5,342 bases of DNA from a bacterium BMS3Bbin07 (GTDB lineage Bacteria > Nitrospirota > Thermodesulfovibrionia > Thermodesulfovibrionales > JdFR-85). Every line of letters starts with the position of its first letter. Position 1 is the stretch's first letter. Below, piece after piece: positions 1-4,439 of this stretch. The notes under the pieces were generated by a model that was not told the origin of the DNA, did not search any database, and worked only from the letters and a program-made list of their open reading frames with translations. The stretch is from NCBI GenBank assembly GCA_002898135.1, contig BDTQ01000180.1, positions 1 through 5,342 on the forward strand, in the 5' to 3' direction. The position numbers were made by a program, and so were the translations under genes.

Positions 1-92
1 CTGCAAATATGAACTTTGAGGTCATGAGGGGGGTCTTTTCCTTTAGAACCTATGTGACTTTTTTGCTGCACACTTCCATACAGATTTTTATG
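1..92 (+). repeat. Direct repeat, copy 1 (~92 bp)
   Basis: This stretch recurs in the same orientation at 1612-1705. The copies match base for base except that this one has six G before TCTTTTCC (seven in copy 2) and five T before ATG (six in copy 2). Similarity stops at TATG: here the next bases begin the GGCTCCTC inverted repeat of the ISL3 remnant, whereas copy 2 continues into unrelated DNA. The repeat begins at the first base of the window, so it may extend further upstream. It holds no convincing gene. The inner segment GGGTCTTTTCC...AGAACC resembles an ISL3-type terminus, so it may be the end of another insertion sequence; that reading is an inference. Confidence 0.9.
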
Positions 93-130
93 GCTCCTCA
101 CGAGAATTTGTGCATAAGGAGGAGCCATAA
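88..130 (+). repeat. 11-bp inverted repeat at the ISL3 left end
   Basis: TTATGGCTCCT (88-98) pairs perfectly with AGGAGCCATAA (120-130) around a 21-nt loop. The GGCTCCTC start is typical of ISL3-family ends, so this is probably the left terminus. No T run follows the stem on either strand, so it is not a standard terminator. Confidence 0.65.
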
Positions 131-140
131 GAGTTGAAAA

Positions 141-209
141 GCACGTGTCCTTTCAGGTATTTTTGAGGGATTTCCAAGACACTCAAAACCTGAAGGAGGA
201 ACACGTGCT
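141..209 (+). promoter_or_regulatory. Long imperfect hairpin covering the transposase ribosome binding site
   Basis: The left arm (141-167, starting GCACGTGT) is complementary, with a few bulges, to the right arm (182-209, ending ACACGTGC). Paired blocks are GCACGTGT/ACACGTGC, TTCAGGT/ACCTGAA and TTTTGAG/CTCAAAA. The AAGGAGGA ribosome binding site at 193-200 lies inside the right arm, so a transcript containing the whole hairpin would hide it. Several insertion sequences use such structures to prevent transposase translation from read-through transcripts. That role here is inferred. Confidence 0.6.
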
Positions 210-210
210 T

Positions 211-723
211 ATGAATAGTATAATACGAAAGACGCTTGGACTCAAGTCCCACCGTGTGGTAAGTGTAAGGAAGAGCATGAGCGAGATAGAGATCAAGATA
301 GAGAGGATAAGACGGCGCCTGCTTACGTGTGGACAATGCGGTCAACGATCCAGAGTGAGGGACAGACTGAGAGAGCGAAGGTGGAGGCATGTGCCGTTGT
401 GGGGAATTCCCGTGACAATCATCTATAGACCGGCAAGGGTAAACTGTCCTGATTGTGGAGTCAAGGTTGAATCCATCCCGTGGGCTCAAGGCAAAAGCCC
501 GTTGTCGCAGCCATTGATTGTGGTGCTTGCCACATGGTCGAGGTTGCTGGCATGGGATGTGGTGGCCCGTCTGTTCGGCGTCAGCTGGAGCACCGTGAGA
601 GCTGCTGTTGAGGCAGCAGTAGCCTATGGACTTGCCAACAGGGATATCGATAGTGTCCTGTTTATAGGGATCGACGAGATCAGTCGCCGTCGTATGTTGG
701 AGATGCATCAAAATTTGTTGTAG
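211..723 (+). pseudogene. ISL3-family transposase, N-terminal fragment
   Basis: The predicted product has 170 residues, while ISL3 transposases usually have about 400-450. ATG 211 is preferred because AAGGAGGA (193-200) lies at good spacing; an in-frame GTG at 145 has no ribosome binding site and would translate through the leader hairpin. Residues 40-82 form the ISL3 zinc-finger pattern with C40xxC43 and C79xxC82. A helix-turn-helix-like segment follows at about 104-137 (LLAWDVVARLFGVSWSTVR). The motif GIDEIS near 153-158 holds the first catalytic Asp (D155) of the DDE nuclease. Similarity then ends, nine unrelated residues follow and the frame stops, so the remaining catalytic residues are absent. 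The DNA-binding part could still bind IS ends if expressed, but the protein cannot transpose. Confidence 0.85.
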
Positions 724-739
724 AAAAGGAGAAATAAAA

Positions 740-764
740 GCCTAACCAGCTACTACCATTAGGC
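740..764. repeat. Short inverted repeat GCCTAA/TTAGGC upstream of the first TA pair
   Basis: GCCTAA (740-745) pairs with TTAGGC (759-764) around 13 nt. The heptamer GCCTAAC at its left edge recurs at 1330-1336, immediately after the toxin gene. No terminator-like T run follows. Apart from this and a weak promoter, nothing else is visible between the transposase fragment and the antitoxin gene. Confidence 0.4.
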
Positions 765-805
765 AATAAAAGTCAAGCTTCTCCTGATAACTTGATTAAA
801 TTTAC

Positions 806-835
806 TATGCTAATGTAAACTTCATATAGAGGTGA
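806..835 (+). promoter_or_regulatory. Possible extended -10 promoter and RBS for the first TA pair
   Basis: TGCTAATGT (808-816) fits an extended -10 element (TGnTAnnnT), but no good -35 stands at proper spacing. AGAGGTGAT (828-836) serves as ribosome binding site for ATG 841 and decides against the in-frame GTG at 832, which lies inside it. Confidence 0.3.
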
Positions 836-840
836 TAGTA

Positions 841-1050
841 ATGACTACTTTACTTAAAAAAGCATTTGATAAGGTGTCTAGGCTGCCGCAATCAGAGCAA
901 GAAGCGATAGCTGCCCTTATACTCGATGAAATCGCTTCTGAACAAAAATGGGATGATCTATTCGCAAAATCTCAGGACAAACTTTCCCAGCTTGCAGATG
1001 AGGCTCTTGAAGAATTTAAAAAGGGCAAGACAAAACCACTTGATCTATAA
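841..1050 (+). CDS. Putative antitoxin of a type II toxin-antitoxin pair
   Basis: The product is a 69-residue, largely helical and acidic protein starting MTTLLKKAFDKVSRLP. I recognise it as a short protein family usually found directly upstream of a RelE/ParE-fold toxin. Typical features are an amphipathic N-terminal helix with a LPQSEQEAIAALILDE core, a central KWDDLFAKSQDKLSQLADEA segment, and a C-terminal tail EEFKKGKTKPLDL of the kind that wraps around a toxin. It should bind and neutralise the following gene product in the cytoplasm. No ribbon-helix-helix or Phd-type DNA-binding domain is obvious, so how the pair regulates itself is unclear. ATG 841 follows an AGAGGTGAT ribosome binding site; the toxin gene starts eight bases after the stop. 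The function rests on family recognition and gene order. Confidence 0.75.
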   Translation: MTTLLKKAFDKVSRLPQSEQEAIAALILDEIASEQKWDDLFAKSQDKLSQLADEALEEFKKGKTKPLDL

Positions 1051-1058
1051 CCCCGGGA

Positions 1059-1328
1059 ATGACATCTCATACGACAGCTCGTTTCAGAAAAGCCTTCCAA
1101 GAACTTCCAAAAAACATTCAAAATAGGGCAAGAAAATCATATAGACTCTGGAAACAAAATCCTTATCATAAAAGTTTACATTTTAAACAGATACATAATC
1201 ATAGACAAATACACTCGGTAAGAGTAGCTCTTGGTTGGCGAGCAGTAGGAGTTAAGAAAGGTAACCACATGATTTGGTTTTGGATAGGGTCACATGCTGA
1301 ATATGATAAATTAATCTCATTACTTTGA
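1059..1328 (+). CDS. Putative RelE/ParE-fold toxin
   Basis: The product is an 89-residue basic protein. Residues 1-45 contain two helices rich in Arg and Lys (TTARFRKAFQELPKNIQNRA, then RKSYRLWKQNP). The C-terminal half contains the strands expected of the RelE/ParE fold: SVRVALGWRAVGVKKG and MIWFWIGSHAEYDKLI. This WFWIGSHAxYDxL ending is characteristic of the toxin partner of the preceding antitoxin family. RelE-type members cut mRNA on the ribosome and ParE-type members attack gyrase; this sequence does not show which applies. The start codon lies eight bases after the antitoxin stop with no proper ribosome binding site, so translational coupling, which keeps toxin below antitoxin, is likely. 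The frame is intact and of normal length, so the pair may be active. Confidence 0.75.
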   Translation: MTSHTTARFRKAFQELPKNIQNRARKSYRLWKQNPYHKSLHFKQIHNHRQIHSVRVALGWRAVGVKKGNHMIWFWIGSHAEYDKLISLL

Positions 1329-1329
1329 C

Positions 1330-1336
1330 GCCTAAC
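1330..1336 (+). other. GCCTAAC heptamer right after the toxin stop codon (attC-like core)
   Basis: The bases TGACGCCTAACAA across the toxin stop resemble the way integron gene cassettes end, where an attC site starts with RYYYAAC just after the gene. The matching GTTRRRY core expected some 50-130 nt further on is not visible, so at most this is a degraded attC. A chance match is quite possible. Confidence 0.2.
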
Positions 1337-1384
1337 AACAGGATGAACCTAACGACTACCGCAATACACTTTTTGAAGTTCCTC

Positions 1385-1412
1385 TTGCTTTTGTAAGTTT
1401 TTCTGCTATTAT
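1385..1412 (+). promoter_or_regulatory. Candidate sigma-70 promoter upstream of the RAYT fragment
   Basis: TTGCTT (1385-1390), a 16-nt spacer and TATTAT (1407-1412), with TG one base before the -10, form a credible extended -10 promoter pointing toward the RAYT remnant. Between the toxin stop (1328) and the Phd gene (1771) the window holds only this promoter, the RAYT fragment with its hairpin, the second 92-bp repeat and the Phd promoter. Confidence 0.4.
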
Positions 1413-1443
1413 AGTTTCACACCATCACCGTCGAGGACTGAAC

Positions 1444-1483
1444 GGGGGTCAGGTCTTGTTTCTTGTAATTTTGAAACAAGACT
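1444..1483. repeat. REP-like hairpin in front of the RAYT start
   Basis: GTCTTGTTTC (1453-1462) pairs perfectly with GAAACAAGAC (1473-1482) around a 10-nt AT-rich loop, with a G-T pair at the base. It is preceded by GGGGTCAG (1445-1452) and ends 15 bases before the RAYT ATG. RAYT genes are normally flanked by REP palindromes that the enzyme recognises, so this is probably the left REP of the element. The octamer GGGGTCAG also occurs in the terminator-like hairpin at 2438-2445. Confidence 0.6.
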
Positions 1484-1497
1484 GATAAAATCACTAC

Positions 1498-1599
1498 ATG
1501 GCAAGACCGTTAAGAATAGAATATGAAGGGGCAGTATATCACGTAACCTCAAGTAAAGATAAAGACCTGGGGTTCAAATCTTTACATGTGGCAAAATAG
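1498..1599 (+). pseudogene. REP-associated tyrosine transposase (RAYT), N-terminal fragment
   Basis: The frame begins MARPLRIEYEGAVYHVTS, which matches the very conserved start of RAYT (IS200-like, Y1 transposase) proteins; the HVTS strand normally continues into SRGN and then the HUH histidine pair. Here similarity ends after about 18-19 residues, unrelated codons follow and TAG occurs at 1597. Family members have roughly 150-300 residues, so the HUH motif and catalytic tyrosine are missing and the fragment is inactive. The junction near 1555 suggests a deletion, and the second 92-bp repeat begins 12 nt after the stop. Family recognition from so few residues is supported by the REP-like hairpin at the expected place. 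Confidence 0.75.
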
Positions 1600-1611
1600 T
1601 TAAACGGATAC

Positions 1612-1705
1612 CTGCAAATATGAACTTTGAGGTCATGAGGGGGGGTCTTTTCCTTTAGAACCTATGTGACTTTTTTGCTGCACACTTCCATACAGATTTT
1701 TTATG
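1612..1705 (+). repeat. Direct repeat, copy 2 (~94 bp)
   Basis: This is the second copy of the sequence at 1-92, in the same orientation, differing only by one extra G (seven G at 1639-1645) and one extra T (six T at 1697-1702). It lies directly after the RAYT remnant and before the Phd/RelE module and carries no transposase. It may be the uninterrupted form of the site into which the ISL3 element inserted at copy 1, or a solo element end. Confidence 0.9.
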
Positions 1706-1720
1706 AGACAATTCGCAACC

Positions 1721-1766
1721 TTGACTTTTCAGTCCGAAAATAATACCATAAAAAGACTGGAGGTGG
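1721..1766 (+). promoter_or_regulatory. Promoter, possible operator and RBS of the Phd/RelE module
   Basis: TTGACT (1721-1726) and TACCAT (1744-1749), separated by 17 nt, form a plausible sigma-70 promoter. The spacer contains a small palindrome TTTTC-N5-GAAAA (1726-1740), a possible site for autorepression by the antitoxin. TGGAGGTGG (1758-1766) is a strong ribosome binding site for ATG 1771. Confidence 0.45.
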
Positions 1767-1770
1767 AGTT

Positions 1771-2046
1771 ATGAACATAACAAAAGACATTAAATCTGTT
1801 ACTTATCTCAAGTCGAAAGCAGCTGATATTCTTAAGCAGATTAATGAAACTCACCGTCCCATAATTATTACGCAAAACGGTGAACCCAAGGCTGTTCTTC
1901 AAGACCCTCAAAGTTATGAAAACATGAGAAACGCCATAGGTATCCTTAAACTTATTTCGCAAGGAGAAGAGGATATTAAAGAAGGAAAAGTCAAAAGCCA
2001 GGATAAGGTCTTTGAAAAAATAGAAAAGATGTTGCTTGCAAAATGA
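1771..2046 (+). CDS. Phd/YefM-family antitoxin
   Basis: The product has 91 residues, normal for the family. Residues 1-60 show the Phd/YefM pattern: a first strand and helix (SVTYLKSKAADILKQI), the beta hairpin RPIIITQNGEPKAVLQ, then DPQSYENMRNA. This N-terminal dimer binds DNA and represses its own operon. The C-terminal helix (about 61-91, EEDIKEGKVKSQDKVFEKIEK) should cover the toxin. A strong ribosome binding site precedes ATG 1771. The stop overlaps the start of the toxin gene by four bases (ATGA at 2043-2046), a usual antitoxin-first arrangement. Because the partner gene is frameshifted, this antitoxin appears to be left without a working local toxin. It could still act as a repressor or neutralise related toxins elsewhere. 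Confidence 0.9.
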   Translation: MNITKDIKSVTYLKSKAADILKQINETHRPIIITQNGEPKAVLQDPQSYENMRNAIGILKLISQGEEDIKEGKVKSQDKVFEKIEKMLLAK

Positions 2047-2370
2047 AGCGAAGGTGTGAGGTTGTATGGTCAGAAACAGCCGAAAATGATTTAATTGATA
2101 TGTATTGAATACATTTCCCGCGACAGCCAGTTCAACGCATCAAAAATATTCAAGAAAATCAAAAATAAAGCAAACGGTCTTAACCTGTCGCCTCAACGGG
2201 GCCGAATAGTCCCAGAGTTACAAGAGCGAGGGATTACTCAGTATCGTGAGTTGATCATATCTCATTGGAGGCTGATGTACAGAGTAGCTGAAAAAAACAT
2301 CTATATAGTTTCACTTCTCGATGCCCGTCAAAACGTAGAAGATATACTCCTGAAAAGATTAACAAAGTAA
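2043..2370 (+). pseudogene. RelE/ParE-family toxin gene with a frameshift
   Basis: The gene starts at ATG 2043, overlapping the antitoxin stop, and reads MKRRCEVVWSETAENDLIDM before hitting TGA at 2106. The rest of the protein continues in the next frame from about 2104: IEYISRD, then QRGRIVPELQE, YRELIISHWRLMYRVAEKN, IYIVSLLDARQNVEDILLKR, to the stop at 2368-2370. Joined, these give about 109 residues with the normal order of RelE/ParE elements, including the conserved YREL...YRV core and the C-terminal LLDARQ(N) strand. One extra base in GATATGTATTGAA (2097-2109) accounts for the break. There is no heptameric slippery site that would suggest programmed frameshifting. Translation from TTG 2095 has no ribosome binding site and would lack the first helix. 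Either it is a genuine inactivating mutation or a sequencing error. Confidence 0.85.
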
Positions 2371-2429
2371 ATGAAAACAGTTCACCTCTCACCGCAGTTT
2401 GATCCTGACACTGACTTTCAACATAAATA

Positions 2430-2462
2430 AAAAGGATGGGGTCAGACCGACCCCATCCTTTT
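2430..2462. terminator. Bidirectional rho-independent terminator-like hairpin
   Basis: AAAGGATGGGGTC (2431-2443) pairs perfectly with GACCCCATCCTTT (2449-2461) around the loop AGACC; A2430-T2462 adds a pair. On the plus strand it is followed by TCCTTT and lies 60 nt after the toxin gene. On the minus strand it is followed by a T-rich tail (TTTTTATTTATG) and lies about 30 nt after the carbonic anhydrase stop. It suits both convergent units, best the minus-strand gene. It contains the octamer GGGGTCAG also seen at the RAYT REP-like hairpin. Confidence 0.8.
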
Positions 2463-2493
2463 CCTTTACAGGCACCAAATATCCGGCTGTATT

Positions 2494-3270
2494 TTATTTC
2501 TCCGCCTTGATAACCCTTCCGTTTAATGCCTGTACAGGCCGTATGTCCTTTTTGAAGAGCGAAGTAAACGTTGAGACCTGAGATCCTGCTACCTCAACAG
2601 GGGTTTTCAATATATACCAGCTTACAGTCTCACTGCAGGGAGGTGTGGTGAGGGAGCCGGGATAACTGTAGTAGGATTTGTCGGCCGGCAGGAGGTCTTT
2701 TACGTTGATCTTTACACTGCTTACCGTCTTCTCATGACTTTCCTCTGAGGGTAGATTGCTCCAGAGTGTCCGGATAAAATCGTTTTGCCCGGCTTTTTTC
2801 AAAAAGACTGCAACTACTGCAAGCTGACCGTCGTTGCTTTTATGAACCAGGTGGGCAACCATGTCGTAGTGCTTTCCGTTAACAGTGTGTTCGCTTGGAC
2901 TGTGGAAATGAAACTGCAGGAGATCGTATTTCTTTCCCCCTATGGTTATTGAACTGCCCTCAGCATAATTAACCTGAATGGTGTGGCCATTATTGATGAT
3001 TTTCAGGGGGGATGCCTTGTAGTCAAATGAAATGTCCTTCAGATCGGCCTTGACCGCTCCGGTTATATCGACCGGGGATTGTCTCTTTCCTTCCTTGCAT
3101 GCCGCAAATTCCGGGCTCAGGTCTCCCCAGTGCTCAGGGCCGGTTTGTCCCTCGTAAGTCCAGTGGACGGGGCCTCCTACGTGATCGGCAAATGAATCCG
3201 TAGCCGTGGTGAACAAGAAGAGGGAGATTGCTGCAGCCAGTACAGTGAAAAAGCGTTTACTTAAATTCAT
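2494..3270 (-). CDS. Alpha-type carbonic anhydrase, secreted
   Basis: This zinc enzyme interconverts CO2 and bicarbonate (EC 4.2.1.1), here probably in the periplasm. The product has 258 residues, typical of bacterial alpha-class enzymes. Residues 1-28 form a signal peptide (basic MNLSKR, hydrophobic core, cleavage after SFA). The zinc ligands are H121 and H123 (QFHFHSPSEH) and H140 (HLVH). E127 and T208 (PGSLTTPP) correspond to the gatekeeping Glu106/Thr199 of human CA II, and H96 (NNGH) to the proton shuttle His64. C58 and C212 are placed for the disulfide common in bacterial members. TAGGAGG (3276-3282) precedes the ATG by five bases. The gene stands alone, divergent from nifB. It may supply bicarbonate or control pH; no link to nitrogen fixation is evident. 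Confidence 0.96.
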   Translation of the reverse strand: MNLSKRFFTVLAAAISLFLFTTATDSFADHVGGPVHWTYEGQTGPEHWGDLSPEFAACKEGKRQSPVDITGAVKADLKDISFDYKASPLKIINNGHTIQVNYAEGSSITIGGKKYDLLQFHFHSPSEHTVNGKHYDMVAHLVHKSNDGQLAVVAVFLKKAGQNDFIRTLWSNLPSEESHEKTVSSVKINVKDLLPADKSYYSYPGSLTTPPCSETVSWYILKTPVEVAGSQVSTFTSLFKKDIRPVQALNGRVIKAEK

Positions 3271-3299
3271 AAAAACCTCCTAATTATTTATTGATTGTA

Positions 3300-3331
3300 A
3301 TTATATATTAAATTGTAGCTGCCATTGTCAA
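3300..3331 (-). promoter_or_regulatory. Sigma-70 promoter of the carbonic anhydrase gene
   Basis: Read on the minus strand, a consensus -35 TTGACA (3331-3326) is followed by an AT-rich block. TATATA (3307-3302) lies at 18 nt and TATAAT (3305-3300) at 20 nt. Transcription should start about 20-25 nt upstream of the TAGGAGG ribosome binding site. This suggests housekeeping expression, separate from the nifB promoter. Confidence 0.6.
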
Positions 3332-3390
3332 GCATTTTTTTTGTTTGGGGTCTGGACAGAAGGCGACAAAAATGTAGAAAGGCACATAAA

Positions 3391-3447
3391 TGTGATATCC
3401 GGGAAACGAGGTGTTTATTGATTTTTGTTGTGATATCAAGGTGTTAT
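3391..3447 (+). promoter_or_regulatory. Duplicated TGTGATATC...GGTGTT motif upstream of the sigma-54 promoter
   Basis: TGTGATATC occurs at 3391-3399 and again at 3429-3437, each followed by GGTGTT (3410-3415 and 3440-3445). Relative to the predicted transcription start near 3480 the copies begin around -89 and -51. Paired direct motifs here could be binding sites for an activator or repressor of the nifB operon. They do not match the NifA consensus TGT-N10-ACA; the nearest match is TGT-N11-ACA at 3342-3358. Confidence 0.3.
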
Positions 3448-3453
3448 GATAAC

Positions 3454-3470
3454 TGGCATTACATTTGCTT
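3454..3470 (+). promoter_or_regulatory. Sigma-54 (-24/-12) promoter of the nifB-modAB operon
   Basis: TGGCATTACATTTGCTT matches the RpoN consensus TGGCAY-N5-TTGCW, with GG at 3455-3456 and GC at 3467-3468, exactly 12 bases apart. Transcription should start near 3480, leaving a leader of about 65 nt before nifB. Sigma-54 promoters need an enhancer-binding ATPase, and nif genes of proteobacteria-like bacteria commonly use NifA. The match and location are seen in the sequence; the activator is inferred. Confidence 0.75.
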
Positions 3471-3545
3471 TGTTAGAGAGAAGTTGTAAAAATAAACAGT
3501 CCCAAAAGCCATGCAGGCTGCCGGGGAAAGAGTGAGGTAAATTTG

Positions 3546-4439
3546 ATGACAGTTTTAAAGACATGCAATGACCGGGATATCATGAAAGAACACCCGTGTT
3601 TCTCAAAAGAGGCACATCACAAGTTCGGCAGGATTCACCTCCCTGTGGCCCCAGCATGCAATATACAGTGCAGATATTGTATAAGGAAATACGATTGTGC
3701 AAATGAATCAAGGCCGGGGGTTTCAAGCCGGGTTTTTAATGCACAGGAGGCTCTGGAAAGGGTGAGGTTGCTGATAGAGAGGGGGGAGCACATAAGTGTT
3801 ATCGGAATAGCAGGGCCCGGAGACCCTCTGGCAAATGATGTTACATTTGAGGTCCTCGGTGCAGTTAACAGGGAGTATCCTGACCTGATCCTCTGTGTAT
3901 CCACCAATGGTCTTGCCCTTTCGGACAGGCTTGAAGACCTTGTAAGTGCCGGGGTGAGGAGCCTGACGGTAACCATAAATGCCGTAATACCCGAGACCGC
4001 CGAAAAGGTATATTCCCGGGTATCATACAAGGGAAAGCATTATACAGGCAGGGCAGCGGCGGATATTCTTTTGTGCAATCAATGGAGGGGACTCAGAGAG
4101 GCCATTGAGGCAGGGCTTATTGTGAAGGTCAACACCGTGTTGATTCCCGGCGTTAATGATAAGGAGATTCCCTTTATATCATGGCTTGCCGGCAGAACAG
4201 GGGCTGAGCTTCTGAATATAATTCCACTTATTCCGCAGGCTGAATTTGAAGGCCTTCAGAGGCCCTCACGTGAGGTGATAAACAGGCTGCGTGATGAGTG
4301 CAGGCAGCATATACCCCAGATGACCCACTGCAGGCAGTGCAGGGCTGATGCATTCGGAACTATCGGGGAAGATAAGGACATGGAGCTTGAGGTGATAAAT
4401 GCAATGATCGGTGAGGATTACTGTGAGATGGTTTCATAG
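3546..4439 (+). CDS. nifB: NifB, radical SAM FeMo-cofactor biosynthesis protein (no NifX domain)
   Basis: NifB fuses two [4Fe-4S] clusters and inserts a carbide and a sulfide to make NifB-co, the 8Fe core of the nitrogenase cofactor. The 297-residue product shows its hallmarks: HPCFS (16-20), the radical SAM motif C38xxxC42xxC45, C51 within KYDCANESRPGV, the SAM-binding AGPGDPLA (89-96), C117 in LCVSTNG, and the C-terminal CxxCRADA (C262, C265), which with the other Cys/His residues holds the extra clusters. It lacks the C-terminal NifX-like domain of the longer proteobacterial form, as in stand-alone NifB of archaea and several anaerobes. ATG 3546 is chosen over TTG 3543 because GAGG (3534-3537) fits it. 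It lies behind a sigma-54 promoter and its end overlaps modA. No nifHDK is in the window, so presence of a complete nitrogenase is inferred. Confidence 0.95.
   Translation: MTVLKTCNDRDIMKEHPCFSKEAHHKFGRIHLPVAPACNIQCRYCIRKYDCANESRPGVSSRVFNAQEALERVRLLIERGEHISVIGIAGPGDPLANDVTFEVLGAVNREYPDLILCVSTNGLALSDRLEDLVSAGVRSLTVTINAVIPETAEKVYSRVSYKGKHYTGRAAADILLCNQWRGLREAIEAGLIVKVNTVLIPGVNDKEIPFISWLAGRTGAELLNIIPLIPQAEFEGLQRPSREVINRLRDECRQHIPQMTHCRQCRADAFGTIGEDKDMELEVINAMIGEDYCEMVS

Larger units (their letters stand above)
92..723 (+). mobile_element. Remnant of an ISL3-family insertion sequence (5' part only)
   Basis: The element appears to begin at GGCTCCTC (92/93), exactly where the two 92-bp repeats stop matching, as expected if it inserted into the repeat. 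It contains a terminal-type inverted repeat, a leader hairpin and roughly the first third of an ISL3 transposase gene, after which transposase similarity stops near position 690. No right-hand inverted terminal repeat (the reverse complement of the left end) is visible in the window. The element therefore cannot move by itself and its 3' part has been lost. A target-site duplication cannot be tested because the right junction is missing. Confidence 0.7.

Noticed and set aside
63..91. TTGCTG-17-TTTTAT as a hybrid promoter formed by the repeat for the transposase
   Set aside because: Both hexamers are weak (the -10 lacks key bases) and AT-rich DNA gives such matches by chance.
88..711. Long minus-strand open frame (207 codons) across the ISL3 fragment
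   Set aside because: It mirrors the recognisable transposase coding strand, has no family resemblance and no good ribosome binding site; it is a shadow frame.
926..1126. Plus-strand open frame of 66 codons bridging antitoxin and toxin
   Set aside because: It overlaps both recognised TA genes in another frame, and its product is low-complexity and Lys/Ser/Asn-rich without motifs.
1567..1590. GGTTCAAATC resembling a tRNA T-loop, which might mark an integration site
   Set aside because: The flanking bases do not form a T stem or acceptor stem, so there is no tRNA or tRNA 3' fragment.
1729..1962. Minus-strand open frame of 77 codons
   Set aside because: It is the reverse of the well-supported Phd antitoxin gene.
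2097..2109. Programmed frameshift in the RelE/ParE toxin gene
   Set aside because: There is no slippery heptamer and no strong downstream structure is apparent; a simple one-base insertion or sequencing error explains it better.
2399..2581. Plus-strand open frame of 60 codons
   Set aside because: It runs through the terminator hairpin into the antisense of the carbonic anhydrase 3' end and has no recognisable product.
3635..4030. Minus-strand open frame of 131 codons inside nifB
   Set aside because: It is antisense to highly conserved nifB motifs and has no independent evidence.
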